NCBI GenBank assembly: GCA_928212115.1
Contig: CAKMRJ010003334.1
Coordinates: 108,240,680 to 108,304,679 of the forward strand
Length of the DNA stretch: 64,000 bases
Source of the DNA: Lactuca virosa
Taxonomy: Eukaryota > Streptophyta > Magnoliopsida > Asterales > Asteraceae
Direction of reading: 5' to 3'
Shown: positions 34,043 through 45,816 of the stretch, in pieces
Position numbering within the stretch: position 1 is the first letter of the stretch
Layout of the letters: every line of letters starts with the position of its first letter
Position numbers and translations under genes: made by a program
Notes under the pieces: model-generated
What the model saw: the letters and a program-made list of their open reading frames with translations, nothing else
What the model was told of the DNA's origin: nothing
Database searches by the model: none

Positions 34043-35764
34043 TGTAACACCCTTGTTCAGGTATTTTCCATTTATACCCTTAAGTATGACATTTATTTCC
34101 AAAATCGGTCCCTTTATCATTTAAATGAAATCGTGTGTTGTGCCTAGTATGCGGGGCGTACTCCATCTTACGTCAGGCATAAGTGGCTGAGGTTCAAACC
34201 CTCATTTTTAGGGTTTGAGCCCTATTTAAGCATCATTATCTCTTTGAGACCCCTTCATTCACCAACCTCCATTTCCCAAGACGTCCATAGAAAACCCTAA
34301 TCCATTGTGTGAGCATTTTGATCTTGAAAGTGTGTGTTTTGGTGTCATTGAAGAAAGGATAAGATTGAAGAACCACCTTGGAAGCTCAAGCTCAATACCA
34401 CTTAGATCCAGAAGCATCCCACCCTCAAGCATCATTGGGAGGTATAAAGTTTGAATCATGATGAGTTGGTTACTTAGATCTTGCTAGTTTAGAGTTTGTG
34501 TACATTTTTGGTCCCATAGTTTGATCTAGTGGAGTATGAGCTACTCCAGGTCCTTGATATGTAGTTTTATGTAGTTTTGAGCTCATAGATTCATAAAAAT
34601 GAGAGCTTTGGCATTATATGTGATCCATGCAAGAGTTTCGGGACTTTGGATAACTTTTGGGCCAAGGGTTTGAGTATTTACCCTCTTGTATCCATGCAAA
34701 TGGATAAAGTCGGAGACTTTATCCATTAGGACATCCCTTTTAACCTAGATCTGAAGTTTGGTGCCTTAGCTTAACGAAATAAGAACTTAATGGAAAAGTT
34801 GGGATTTAGCTCTGGTACAGTGGGCGTACCTGAAAGGTACGTTGCACGTACCAGGGATAGATCCCGTGTTTTAGAAGGGCACCCTCTACACTGTGCGTAG
34901 AGGGAGTACGCAGGGCGTTCTCAGCCTAAAAGGAATCTTTGACTTTTTTACCTTGACTTTGACTACGATTTTGACCAAGTTTGAATTAGGGGCATTTGGG
35001 TATTTTGATCAATAATTTGAGATTAGGTCACTGCTTGTGGTATAGGTGACCTGTAGAGTTGGCATTTGGAGCAACGTTCTTTTCTGTTATCATTCAGACT
35101 GTGAGGTGAGTTTCTCCTCACTGTGCTTGTGGGTCGAAGGCACCAATGTTAGCCACTAGGTTATGTATCCTAGTATATAGGATGATGATATGCTGATTAT
35201 ATGTTAGATTGATATATCAGTATGATTAAATGTACTTGCTAGTTATATGTTTATCTATTAAATATGTCGACATTGTGTGGTTGGGTTGAGTCTGTATTGC
35301 TTTGTGTTGTAAGCCAACAAACCCAGGGCAATCCAATCGGGAGATTGTGGGCCAGAGTGACAATCCAACCGGGAGGTTGTGGGCTAGGGTAATCCAACCG
35401 AGAGGTTGTGGACCCACTATGCAATATGCGTGGCAATCCAACCGAGAGGTTGTGGACCAGGGTAATCCAACCGGGAGGTTTTGTACCAGGCATAAAATAT
35501 GTATATTTTTTTGGTTGTGTGTGGTACTTTGGGGGGAACTCACTAAGCTTTGGCTTATAGTTTAAGTTTTATGTTTCAGGTACTTCAGATGATTGGGGCA
35601 AGGCGAAGGCTTGATCGTACACATCCTTCAGTTTTTATGAGATTTGATTTTGGGGTACTCTGATTTGTGACTTTGACACATTGGAAACTATGTTTGTAAA
35701 CATTTATGGTTTTTGGTTGTTTTTGAAAAAATGAAAATTTTACATTGATTTTTGGGATGTTACA
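34043..35764 (+). mobile_element. Solo Gypsy-type LTR (1,722 bp) inside RNase H
   Basis: TGTAACACCC...GGGATGTTACA ends. The flanking codons join as VIF and ALKIWRHYL of one RNase H domain. No clear 5-bp duplication is seen (ATTTT left, AGCAC right), and one extra base lies at the right junction. It contains CCCTATTTAAGC, a possible TATA region, near 34220. Confidence 0.8.
35327..35492. repeat. Minisatellite in the solo LTR
   Basis: Five diverged copies of AATCCAACCGGGAGGTTGTGG, spaced about 25-60 bases. Part of the unit (CCAACC.GAGAGGTTG) is an imperfect palindrome. Confidence 0.85.
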
Positions 35765-37440
35765 AGCACTAAAGATATGGAGGCATTATCTTTATGGCAC
35801 GAAGTGTAAACTTTTCACCGATCATAAGAGTCTTTAGTATCTCCTTGATCAAAAGGAGTTGAACATGAGACAAAGATGCTGGCTAGAATTACTCAAGGAT
35901 TATGATTGTGAGATACTTTACCACCCTGGTAAAGCGAATGTTGTAGCAGATGCTTTGAGTAGAAAGATAAACCTGAAAAGGAAAAGGCCAAGAGCGTTGA
36001 GAATTAAAATTGTCTCGGCGATTGTAGAAAGTATAAAGAAAGCTCATGAGGAAGCTTTGGAGGGAGATAACCGAAAGGAAAATGTTTGGGCAAAACATTA
36101 GTGTTCGATAAAACAGCCAAGGGTTGAAGGTATTCCAGAATAGAATTTGGGTGCCCAAGATGGAGGGAATGAGGGATATTCTGATGAAAGAAGCTCACAA
36201 GACCATGTACTCTATTCATCCCGAAAGCACCAAGATGTATAGGGATTTAAAACCTTATTAGTGGTGGCCGACGATGAAGCTTGATATTGCTAAGTATGTG
36301 GCAGAGTGTGTGACTTGCGCGAGAGTTAAAGTGCAACATCAAAAACCATATGGGAATTTGAAACCTTTACTAGTACCCATGGGTAAGTGGGAAGACATCA
36401 CCATGGATTTTTTGACAAAATTGCCTAGGACGAAGAATGGTCACGGCATGATTTGATTGATTGTGGATCGATTCACAAAAAGTATGCATTTCATAGCAGC
36501 CAATGAGAAATGGTCTATGGATAAGATTGTACAAGTTTATGTAAAAGAGATAGTGAAATCTCATGGTGTTCCCCTAACAATTATGTCAGACTATGACAAT
36601 TTTTGTTTTACTTCTTGATTCCGGAAGATTCAACACAAAGAGATGGATACAAAACTGTGTTTGAGTACTGCTTACCATCCACAAACTGATGGTCAAAGAG
36701 AGAAAAATATTCAAACACTAGAAGATATGTTGAGAGATTGTACCTTGGAGTTTATGGGTACCTGGGATGAGCATCTACCATTTGTAGAATTTTCCTATAA
36801 TAATAGTTACCATTAAAGCATTAAAATGGCACATTATCATGCGTTGTACGGACAGAAGTGTCGTACGCCGTCTTGTTGGTTTGAAGTCGGAGAGAAGCAG
36901 TTTATGGGTTCTGAGATTGTCAATCCAACTACTGAGAAGTTGAAAGCAATCAGAGAAAGGATGCTAGCAGCTCAAAATCGTCTAAAGAGTTATGCAGATA
37001 AGAAGCGACAGCCGATTACTTTCAAAATTGGAGAGAAAGTTTTGCTTAAAGTATCTCCATGGAAGGGACTTGTCAGATTTGAAAAGCGAGGGAAGTTGAG
37101 TCCAAGGTTCATTGGACCATTCAATTTGCTTCAGAGAATTGGAAACCAAGCTTACAAGCTGGTATTACCGGAAGAACTAGAAGGTATTCATAACACCTTT
37201 CATGTGTGTTATTTGAGGAAGTTCACGGGAGAAGTTCCCGATGTGATTCCACTTTTGGAGATGAGTATTGATAAGAACAAAAGGTTGATTGAAGAGCCCG
37301 AATCTATTGTTGACCGAAAGACAAAGAAGTTACGACGTAAGATGATCAAATTAGTGCTCGTGCGATGGAAACACAAGTCTGGGCTGAATCTCACGTAGGA
37401 GACAGAAGGAGAAATGAGGAGTCGCTATCCACATCTGATT
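35765..37440 (+). pseudogene. pol: RNase H end, integrase and chromodomain-like C-terminus of element B pol
   Basis: RNase H resumes ALKIWRHYLYGTKCKLFTDHKSL and ends DALSRK (35960). The integrase zinc domain follows (H..TMYSIHPESTKMY...C..C), then the catalytic core: ITMDFLTKLP (first Asp), MSDYDNFC (second Asp, weakened context) and DGQREKNIQTLED (Glu). At least five stops interrupt it (for example 35835, 36099, 36259, 36454, 36616). The last open part, 36826-37398, has MAHYHALYGQKCRTPSCW, the integrase C-terminal block and a chromodomain-like tail ending YPHLIVDA. Confidence 0.88.
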
Positions 37441-37496
37441 GTTGATGCATGATTCTGGGACAGAATCATCCTAAGGGAGAGATAATTGTAACTCAC

Positions 37497-39680
37497 GTGT
37501 TTCTCGCTAGGCATTATTAGAATATGTAACCAACATTGGTCAACAGATGTAATCATTTGATGAATAAATAAAAGAAAATTTGTTTGAATCTATGTGACTT
37601 ATGTGCTTATATTATTTGTATATAATATCAGGCTAAAATAAATATTAATTATGATTAATACTCTTGATGAAAATCAAAGTAGTCGTAATGAGGATTTCGG
37701 GGATATAAGGAACGCTCAAATCGGACTTAGAACGAAGAAGTTGTGATCCGTCGGAGTTTCACGTTTAACCCGATACGACATCGTGTATTGTAAATAGTGA
37801 AATGGAGATAGATTGCTTATTGGCCTAAGTAATCTAAACGAAAGTCATAGTATTCGTTAAAGAGAATTTGTTCATATAGAGAACGTCTAAATCTAACTCA
37901 GTAAGAAGAAGTTATGATTTTTCAAAGTTTCGGCGCAGCAGTGTGCAGCACTGGTATCAAAATTTAGAACGGTTGATTGTGAGCTGAAACAATCTAAACG
38001 AGAATCTAAGATCTCATTAATAAGAGTCCATCGATAAAAAAGACAGTCGAGAACTGACGTCGGACGAGAGAGTTATGAATTTTTAACGGACTTTAACAGT
38101 CTATGCATGTTAAAAATATAACTTTCAAAATAAATTCAAAATTAGCCAACGGAGTCTAAATGAAATTTGTAGATCTCGTCGATAGCTACGCGTGGATATA
38201 AAACGCGTCAAAAACGGAGCTCGTATGAAGAAGATATGAATAATTAAAGAAAATATAATTTTCCGTGCACAGCCGCGCGCAGAGACAATGGTGTGGTGTG
38301 CCTCTAACATACCATAAGAGCCCGCCATGTGTCATGATTTGAGTGGAGCCACGTCATCACCTGACAACTTGTGTGGCGCACCCATACAAGGTGTGCGGCG
38401 CGCACCTGCTTTTTTCGCATATAAATAGCCTTTGAAGATCATTCTTTCCTCCACACCTTTAGTTCCTTCTCTCTCAAAATTTCACTTCTAAATCTCGAAA
38501 ATTCCCTTAGTATTTTAACTTTTGGCGATGCCTGAGGTCCCTAGGAGCTTGACAACTAAAAGCTTCCAGGCCAGAGTTATGCCTGCACAATTTTCGGACT
38601 TCTTTCTACGAAATCTCTGTAATTTAAATTACACTCAACTTTATTTTAGTGTAATTTATACTTATATTCATAGTTGTTATTATGAATCTATAAATAAGAT
38701 TATCAGTGATTCCAAGTCATTATATTGATTGATCTATTTACCGGGATGATGTCTAGGCTGGATTTAGTGAGGTGTTTAAAGTGGGATTTCCAAACAGTAT
38801 ACTATGTATACCAAACGGACCCTACCTCCGATATTATCCTACCTGGTTGTTCCTTACTTTATATGGACGGGGGCCCGTATCTCACCACTAGCTGAGCATG
38901 GACGGGGTTCCATATCTCGTTATTAGCAGAGCAGGGGCGGGGCCCAAGATAGGCGAGGCCTTAGGACTGGAGAATATAGTACTGTATATGATTCTTTATG
39001 TGTTGGTATGATTATATGTTATAGTTTGTATGTGTATAGCGGGCGAGGCCCAGAGACAGGCGGGGCTTGGAAAGAAACATATATGTATACCGAGCAAGGC
39101 TCGATGCCAGGCGGGGCCTGATGTCGGGCGGGGCCCGAGGAAGGGGTTGGGGGCCAGTATATATGTTATGTGTAAGGTATGTGGTGGTATGGGGAACTCA
39201 CTAAGCTTCGTGCTTACGGTTTTCAGTTTTGGTTTCAGGTACTTCCAGTTGCAGAGAGAAGAGCTCGGGATGACTGCATTGCACACACCATGATATTTAG
39301 CCTGGGATGTTTACTTTGATCTTTTGATTTGGAACTCAAATAATAATGTTTTGAAATACTTTGACTCATGTTTTGATGGAATGGTTTGATAACTATGGTT
39401 TTATTTAATGGTTCAAAATGAAATTTTTGGTCATGATTTTTGGGATGTTACAAGTATAATAAGATGTTGTAAAGCCTATTAAGAGTTGTTTATGCTTATG
39501 TATATGTATTGACGATGACATCCCATGGTTTTTAAATATAAAAGAAATACATTTTCTTCGAAAATGCTTTGATAATATTATTATCATGTTTTTGGAACAA
39601 ATTACGCATTAATTTTTATACTCTGAAAAAAATAAAGCATAAATAAAAGTTTTAAATTGGCCGTGAAAATAAGGATATCA
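37497..39680 (+). repeat. 3' LTR of element B (2,184 bp), mosaic
   Basis: Starts TGTAACTC after a PPT (AAGGGAGAGATAAT). The left block matches the 5' LTR. About 38865-39451 is instead a GC-rich segment ending GGGATGTTACAAG, organised like the end of the solo LTR at 34043-35764. The tail 39452-39680 again matches the 5' LTR. TATAAATA is at 38420-38427. Confidence 0.75.
38867..39135. repeat. GGCGGGGCC repeats
   Basis: At least eight G-rich words such as GGACGGGG, GGCGGGGCC and GGCGAGGCC within 270 bases of an otherwise A/T-rich LTR. Confidence 0.75.
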
Positions 39681-39685
39681 CAGAG

Positions 39686-40287
39686 GAAGATAATCTTGAT
39701 TTCTTGCTCTTGAAGGCTAGGGTTCAAAATGGCTAACTAAGGTCCCTATTTATAGTTGCTGGAAATCCTAATTTTAATAATAAAATAATAATATTTTAAA
39801 CCTATTCAAATCAGTTTCCTTATCAGCTATAAGAGGCTTCCAGAACCCTTCTGGATCCACCCTAAAACCGTCCACCCTATAGGAGGGTTCTAGAATGCAT
39901 TCCTTGTTTAATAATTAAACAATTGCAATTCACCATTTGCGCATTTAATTAATTCTAATTAATCCAAAATTAATTTCCAATTGTTTAATTCTAAATTAAT
40001 ATTTAACCATATCTGGTTAATTTATTAATCATATAATAAGTTAACAAATCATTTCCTCACTCTTCTAAAATTATTTCTTACTATTTATAGTTCTTGAGGG
40101 CAACCCAAAAAAGACTTTGATTTTATTCCATAAGGTTATACGAATTTAATTATGAGCTTAGACACCTAATCCAATAGATTCACCATTAATCATATTTACA
40201 TCAAATACATACTATAACACACAATATGAAGTTTTTTGGTTCATTACATGTCTCATAATAGTACATGTCATGAAAACAAGTGTCACA
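39686..40287 (-). repeat. Unassigned A/T-rich insertion, possibly a minus-strand Copia LTR
   Basis: No ORF. On the minus strand CTATAAATAG (39746-39755) could be a TATA box, and TTGGATTAGGTGTCTAAGC resembles the start of the Tork-like LTR at 5820. It is flanked by a 12-base direct repeat, TCACAGAGGAAG (39678-39689 and 40283-40294). Confidence 0.35.
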
Positions 40288-41338
40288 GAGGAAGTATGGC
40301 ATTTTTTCTCTTCCAAATTTGATGAAAGCAATTTGATTTGACCGAAATTTGTAAATGGCATATTTAAGAAGATTTCAAGTAGTGATATAGAGGATTTGGA
40401 ATGTCCCTTTTCGATGGCAGAAATTAGAAATGTATATGGAGTTGCGGAAATAATATGGCTCCAGGGCCGGATGACTTCACTTTAAATTTTTTGATGGAGT
40501 ATTGGGATGTTTTTAAACTTGGTATTTTTAATTATTTAAAGGAATTTCAAGCATCGGATAATATAAGTAAAGGTTGCAATGTCTCTTTCATTTCCCTAAT
40601 TCCAAAAAAGTCTAATCCTTTATTGTTAAAAGATTGACGACCGATTAATCTTATTAGATGCATGTATAAAGTTCTTGCCATGATTCTTACCTCGAGATTT
40701 AAAATTTCATTGACAAAGTGATTAGTCAAGAGTAATTCGCTTATGTGATGTGTAGAAGCATACTTGATGGTCCGATTGTTTTTAAATGAGCTTTATTTGT
40801 GGGCTAAAAAAAAGTTAAGGATAAAGTGTGTATCTTCAAAGTGGCCTTTGATAAGGAGTTTGATTCTTTGAATTAGGGTTATATTGACTCTATTTTGAAG
40901 CAAATGGACTTTGGTAGCAAATGGAGAAGGTGGATATATAGGTGTCGTTCATCTGGAAGAGCCTCCATCTTGGTTAATGGCTCTCTAACTAGAGAGTTTG
41001 ACATAAAGAGAGGTGTGTGGCAAGGAGACCCTCAAGCTCCTTTGCTCTTTATTATTGTGATGGAGGGGTTAGGTATTTCTTTAAAAGAAGATTGCGTTCG
41101 CCACATTTTTCAATTTATTTCTTTGCTTCATAATGGTCTGTATTTATCACACCTCATGTATGCAGATGAAGTTACTTTCATGGATAAATGGTCTAAAGTT
41201 GGTTTTAGTAATTTAAATATAATTCATAGATGCTTCTATCTCGCTTCCGGTTTAAAAGTAAATATCAGTAAGAGCAAAGTCTTCGGCGTAGGAGTTGATA
41301 ATGTAGATATTACTCGTCTTGCAAATATTTTGAGTTGC
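40288..41338 (+). pseudogene. LINE reverse transcriptase, N-terminal and central part
   Basis: Non-LTR retrotransposon ORF2 remnant in several frames. EEVWHFFSSKFDE and then MAPGPDDFTLNFLMEYWD...KGCNVSFISLIPKKSNP mark the RT N-terminal motifs. DIKRGVWQGDPQAPLLFIIVMEGL and HLMYADEVTFM are RT motifs; the catalytic YADD is mutated to YADE. SGLKVNISKSKVFGVGV and LANILSC precede an abrupt break at 41338. Stops and frameshifts are frequent, so it is old. Confidence 0.85.
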
Positions 41339-42482
41339 GAACCAACTCATTCCTGGTTTTCCAAATCTACCAAACCACCGGGTACACCAAAGCTAATCTC
41401 AACTTTTTTTTCCGATAGCCGAGACCATTAACTCTTTCACCAACTCCTCTCTATTCCTTGGAGGGGACGAAAAAACATTGCTCCAAGAACAAAACCACTT
41501 CCATATCTAATTTGAGAAAGTGCACATGAAAAACACATGATCTACCTCTTCCTGCAAAAGGAACAAGTGGAGGTTAAACCGATACCACGAATCACAAGTA
41601 CGCCAAACAAAACAATTGACTTTAATAGGAACCCAATTAACCCATTTGAAATCTGAGGCATTATTACCAATAATAAGCTTATCCGCCATCAACCTTCTTA
41701 AAGATTGAACAAACAACCACGTCCTATCAATTTTCCAAATCCATTTATCTAAAACATATGTCAAATTTATATCAGCCAAGACAGAAGTCAGATAGACAAG
41801 CTCCTCGGTCTCCTTTCCCCTTCCCGGTTGTCTCTTCCACATCCACTAAAAAACAACACTATTATCATCTGATATATGATCCAAAATCTTGCAATTTTTG
41901 TTTGATTCAATCTTCTAAAGCTTCGAGAAAAAGTCTTTAAGAATAACACCTTCACACCAATCTTCAAACTCCCATTTAATTTGATAAATGAAAAGCCAAA
42001 TGCATGAAATTCTACATTTAGCCAAAGCATTTCAGCCAAAGCAATTAATATTATGCAATGATTTAATACAAGAAGACCAAAATGAGTTGTATTCAACTTT
42101 CAAATGCCACCACCATTTAACAAGAAGCGCAAGATTTAAAATTCTAAGGCATCCCACCCTAAGATCCCCTTTATTCTTAGGTCTAGTCACCACATTCCAA
42201 GCCATCCAATGAATTTTCGTTTTATTCTCAATGTCACCCCAAAGAAACCTCCTTTTGATGCACTCCAGTGACTCAATAACGTTTTTGGGAGCTTTAAAAA
42301 GATAATAAAGAAGAAGACTCACTAAAACAAAATTATCAAGAGTAAGTCTTACACCAAATGAGAGCTTCCTCAATTTCTACATTTATAACTTCGATTTAAA
42401 TTCATCAACAATGGGATTCCAATTCCTAGAAAGCTTCATATTGGCTCCAATAAGGAGCCCAAGATAAGTAAAGGGAAGCTAA
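41339..42482 (-). pseudogene. LINE ORF2 C-terminal part, inverted
   Basis: Read on the minus strand from 42482: LASLPFTYLGLLIGANMKLSRNW, LSFGVRLTLDNFVL, LFKAPKNVIESLECIKRRFLWG, and the zf-RVT block WVNWVPIKVNCFVWR...LLQEEVDHVFFMC, ending IWKTRNELV at 41339. These are the residues expected right after LANILSC of the plus-strand part, so this 1,144-base piece has been flipped in place. Confidence 0.88.
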
Positions 42483-43473
42483 GGGCGCGTTTGGTTTTGG
42501 AAAATTTTCCAGTTTTCTAGGAAAATTTTCCAAGAAAAATGGAAATTTTAAAAACGCGTTTGGTTCGTTCATTTTTCCAAAATTTTCCAAGAAAATGAAA
42601 ATTTTCAGTTTTCCAAATTGTATGTAAATTAGAAAAGTGATTTTTACAGTTTTCCAAAGTTTTCCAAAGTTCTAAGATGGAAAATGAAAACTCCTCCGGT
42701 TTCAACCAAACGCGTTTTCTAAAATTTTCATTTAAAATTGAAAGCGAAAACTCAACTCTATTTTTTGAAAACATTTTCTTAGAAAATGAAAACAATTTTC
42801 CACAACCAAACTCATTGTGGAAAATTGTTTTCATTTTCTAAGAAAATGTTTTCAGAAAATAGAGTTGAGTTTTCGCGTTCAATTTTCAATGAAAATTTTA
42901 GAAAACGCGTTTGGTTGAAACCGGAGGAGTTTTCATTTTCCATCTTAGAAATTCGGAAAACTTTGGAAAACTGTAAAAATCACTTTTCTAATTTACATAC
43001 AATTTGGAAAACTGAAAATTTTCATTTTCTTGAAAATTTTGGAAAACTGAACGAACCAAACGCGTTTTCAAATTTTCCGTTTTTCTTGGAAAATTTTCCT
43101 AGAAAACTGGAAAATTTTCCACAACCAAACGCACCCTTTAGGGTGCGTTTGGTTGTGGAAAATTGTTTTCATTTTCTAAGAAAATGTTTTCAGAAAATAG
43201 AGTTGAGTTTTCATTTTCAATTTTCAATGAAAATTTGAGAAAACACGTTTGGTTGAAACCGGGGGAGTTTTCATTTTCCTCTTAGAAATTTGAAAAACTT
43301 TGGAAAACTGTAAAAATCATTTTTCTAATTTACATATAATTTGGAAAACTGAAAATTTTAATTTTCTTCGAAAATTTTGAAAAACTAAACGAACCAAACG
43401 CGTTTTCAAAATTTCCGTTTTTCTTGGAAAATTTTCCTAGAAAACTTGAAAAATTTTTACAACCAAACGCACC
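42483..43473. mobile_element. Cluster of three MITE copies (about 330 bp each)
   Basis: Terminal repeats GGGYGCGTTTGGTT...AACCAAACGCACC and bodies built of TTTTCCA/TGGAAAA words. Copy 1 (42483 to about 42815) is in reverse orientation. Copy 2 (about 42816-43136) is its mirror image, giving a ~650-base palindrome. Copy 3 (43141-43473) repeats copy 2 after TTTA. It carries no coding sequence. The superfamily is uncertain. Confidence 0.85.
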
Positions 43474-43620
43474 TGTTCAATAAGAAGAGGACTTCTCAAT
43501 TGAAAGCATCGGATAATATACAATTAATTGGTTAAAGAATAGATCTTATTTTAAGCATCTTAGTTGGTTGGATTGGTGTAATTTTCCTTTTTATGTTTGT
43601 ACTTTGTAACTTTGTCTAAC
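43474..43620 (+). pseudogene. LINE ORF2 extreme C-terminus, original orientation
   Basis: NKKRTSQLKASDNIQLI and, after a stop, a segment ending LSWLDWCNFPF correspond to the last residues of plant LINE ORF2. They continue from the ARNELV-type end of the inverted piece. A short 3' UTR probably follows. Confidence 0.7.
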
Positions 43621-45734
43621 GTCTTGTTGATTCTAATGCATTTACTGTTCAAAAACATTCTATAGCTTACTTGTTTCATTTATTTGTGAAGAAAACAAAA
43701 GGGGAGTTTAAAGATCATATCTGTTATCATTTTTGTAGTTTATTGTTCATAACTTAATTTTTTTCAACGCCCACTTGTATTTTTGCGATTCCCAATGGCA
43801 CTACAAGCCAAAAATCATCTTTTCTGCATGTTCTTCTCCAATCAAACGCACCTTACGTATAAAACTTTTCCATTATGTTCCCACTTGTATTATTGCAATT
43901 TGCTTAACAAATCGCGTCTTTTGAGTTCTTTCTTGAACCGAACGTCAATAACTTTTGAAGATTACAACAGCTTTATTGAAACAATAATAAAAAAAACATA
44001 AACCGATCAACAAAGGTTGAAGGTTGCGACCTTTTCGGTTTTATCCTCACATATAAAAAATCTATACGTGAAGACGTCAACTATTTGACATTTAGATACG
44101 CAGAAATTGTGATTATTTGGCGCAAAATATTGCACATATGTTGAAGGATAAGAAGCAATAATATTAAATGTCACTGAAAACTTTGAATTCAATAATTCCC
44201 TAGTTGGGTTTGTTGGCATTTTAATTATAAAGTATGAAAAATCCAGTCGTAAGCCAGCTTAGGGACCATGGAGTCTACCTTTACCATATGACATTGGGAC
44301 TATAAATTGCAAATATTTTAAATGTGAAGGCATTTTGACCAAGTATTGGGAATATAATGTTGAATTGTTCAAGTTGCTCACTTATTTTTGGACGATTGTA
44401 CGGTGCAACCATATTCGTAGTTAATATGGCCCCCTACGTGCATGTATTTTGTCGGTTTTAAAGATGTTGTGAACTTATATATAAAGGCTCATAACATTTG
44501 TTTCTGAATGTTAATGTCTTCAAGGTTGCAAATTTTCGTTTATAGGGTGTTTGAGATTGTTTATATAAACTTTTTATAAGTTTATTGCGGTTTGTTACTG
44601 ACAAGTTGATTTGAGTATTAGGATTGTATAAAAATAGTTTATGTTTATTGGTTCAAATAAATAGTTTTGGGTAAATTGTTTCATTTTAACTTATCAATTT
44701 ATTAGGGTACATTACGGTTTGGTACCGCTGATGCTAATAAGTATTTTGGGTATTTGGATAAGTTGTTGCATTTTAACTTATCAGTTTATTCGTTTTTGAT
44801 AACTTATAAGCTAATTTAAATATCTTTTTTAAAACTATTTTTTGATACCGTAATTAATAATCACTTCCAATAAATAAATAAATAAACATACATTATACTA
44901 TTAAATAAATAATATTTTTTTTGAAAAGCAAACATTCTTGAACACCTCTTTTTGAAAGTAGACTTAGTATGAAGAAATAAAAAATCTGAGGAAGAAAGGG
45001 CCGAACAAGGAATATTTTTCTGTTGCTTAAAATTTAAATACGAAATTTTATCGGGCTCAGTGCTTCGGTATGTATCTTGGGCTTAAGCTTAATGTAAAAT
45101 TGTAAGTCATGGATCATCACGTCCAAATAAAGTCTTGATAACATGATGTGGTGTACGGGTTTAATCAGGACTGGTCCCACTAAACCTATTTTTATATTAT
45201 AATATTATATTATTTTTTTAAAAGAAAAAAAAAAACTTGTAAAAGTAGTAACAATTTTTATCCTAATCAACCAGACAGTTTTTTTTTCTAAGATTATAAA
45301 ATATGAAGATAAGAAGAGTATGAATAGAGATGTCAATGGGACCAAACGGGAGCGAAAAATAGTTGTCCCTGCCCCCGCCTCCGAAATCAGTTATTCACCC
45401 TGCCCCCGAATCTCCTGTTTACATGGCCCCCGATCCCGCCCCTGTTTTGTTTTATAGGCTTAAAATTGATTTTTTTTGCTAAAAAAATTATTATATTTTG
45501 GGCTAAAACTATTTTTCATAACTTTAAACGCTTAAAATTTAGTTTTTTAACAACTAAAAAAATTAAAAATCCAACATTACTAAACGACAAATCCAACAAA
45601 CTTACAAATATAAAATACGACAAGTCCAACCTTACAAAAAAAATACGACATGTCCAAAAATATATGACCAATTCATTATCGTATCGTCTTATGTTGTGAA
45701 ATGGAAGAAAGTCAATAAACCCTAAAATTAGATA
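43621..45734. other. A/T-rich region without assignable features
   Basis: No credible ORF. TATATATAAAGG near 44477 could be a plus-strand TATA box without a recognisable gene. 44545-44815 holds two diverged copies of a phrase with TTTTAACTTATCARTTTAT. 45335-45460 has GATGTCAATGGG and CCCCGCC words like those at the ends of some plant DNA transposons; this is too weak to name. Confidence 0.4.
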
Positions 45735-45739
45735 ATGTA

Positions 45740-45813
<74 letters not shown>
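45735..45813 (+). repeat. Compound TC/TA microsatellite
   Basis: About 13 TC units followed by about 27 TA units. Confidence 0.97.

Positions 45814-45816
<3 letters not shown>

Larger units (their letters stand above)
4035..39680 (+). mobile_element. Ty3/Gypsy element 'B' with nested insertions
   Basis: The 5' LTR (4035-14247, split by a Copia insertion) and 3' LTR (37497-39680) share a left block of about 1.37 kb and a right block of about 230 bp. GAGGA precedes the 5' LTR (4030-4034) and follows the 3' LTR (39681-39685), supporting a single insertion. Surviving interior: PBS at 14253, a leader, the first ~30 codons of gag (27862), part of RT, split RNase H, integrase and a chromodomain-like C-terminus ending at about 37440. 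Protease and the rest of gag are lost. The pol tail suggests a Tekay-like chromovirus, which is inference. Confidence 0.75.

Noticed and set aside
35226..35565. ORFs on both strands rich in Pro, Gly, Trp and Leu
   Set aside because: Produced by the minisatellite at 35327-35492; not coding.
42517..43238. ORFs of 105 and 150 codons rich in Phe, Asn and Lys
   Set aside because: They mirror each other because the DNA is a MITE palindrome; no domain and no codon logic.
40549..43522. Identical 17-base string AAGCATCGGATAATATA in two LINE segments
   Set aside because: Falls in different LINE positions; likely chance or a small template switch, and I could not tie it to the inversion.
43783..44001. 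72-codon ORF as a possible host gene
   Set aside because: No recognisable domain, no promoter or splice context, A/T-rich region; too weak to list.
45335..45460. CCCCGCC-rich segment as a DNA transposon end
   Set aside because: Resembles widespread plant repeat wording, but no matching terminal repeat or duplication could be found nearby.
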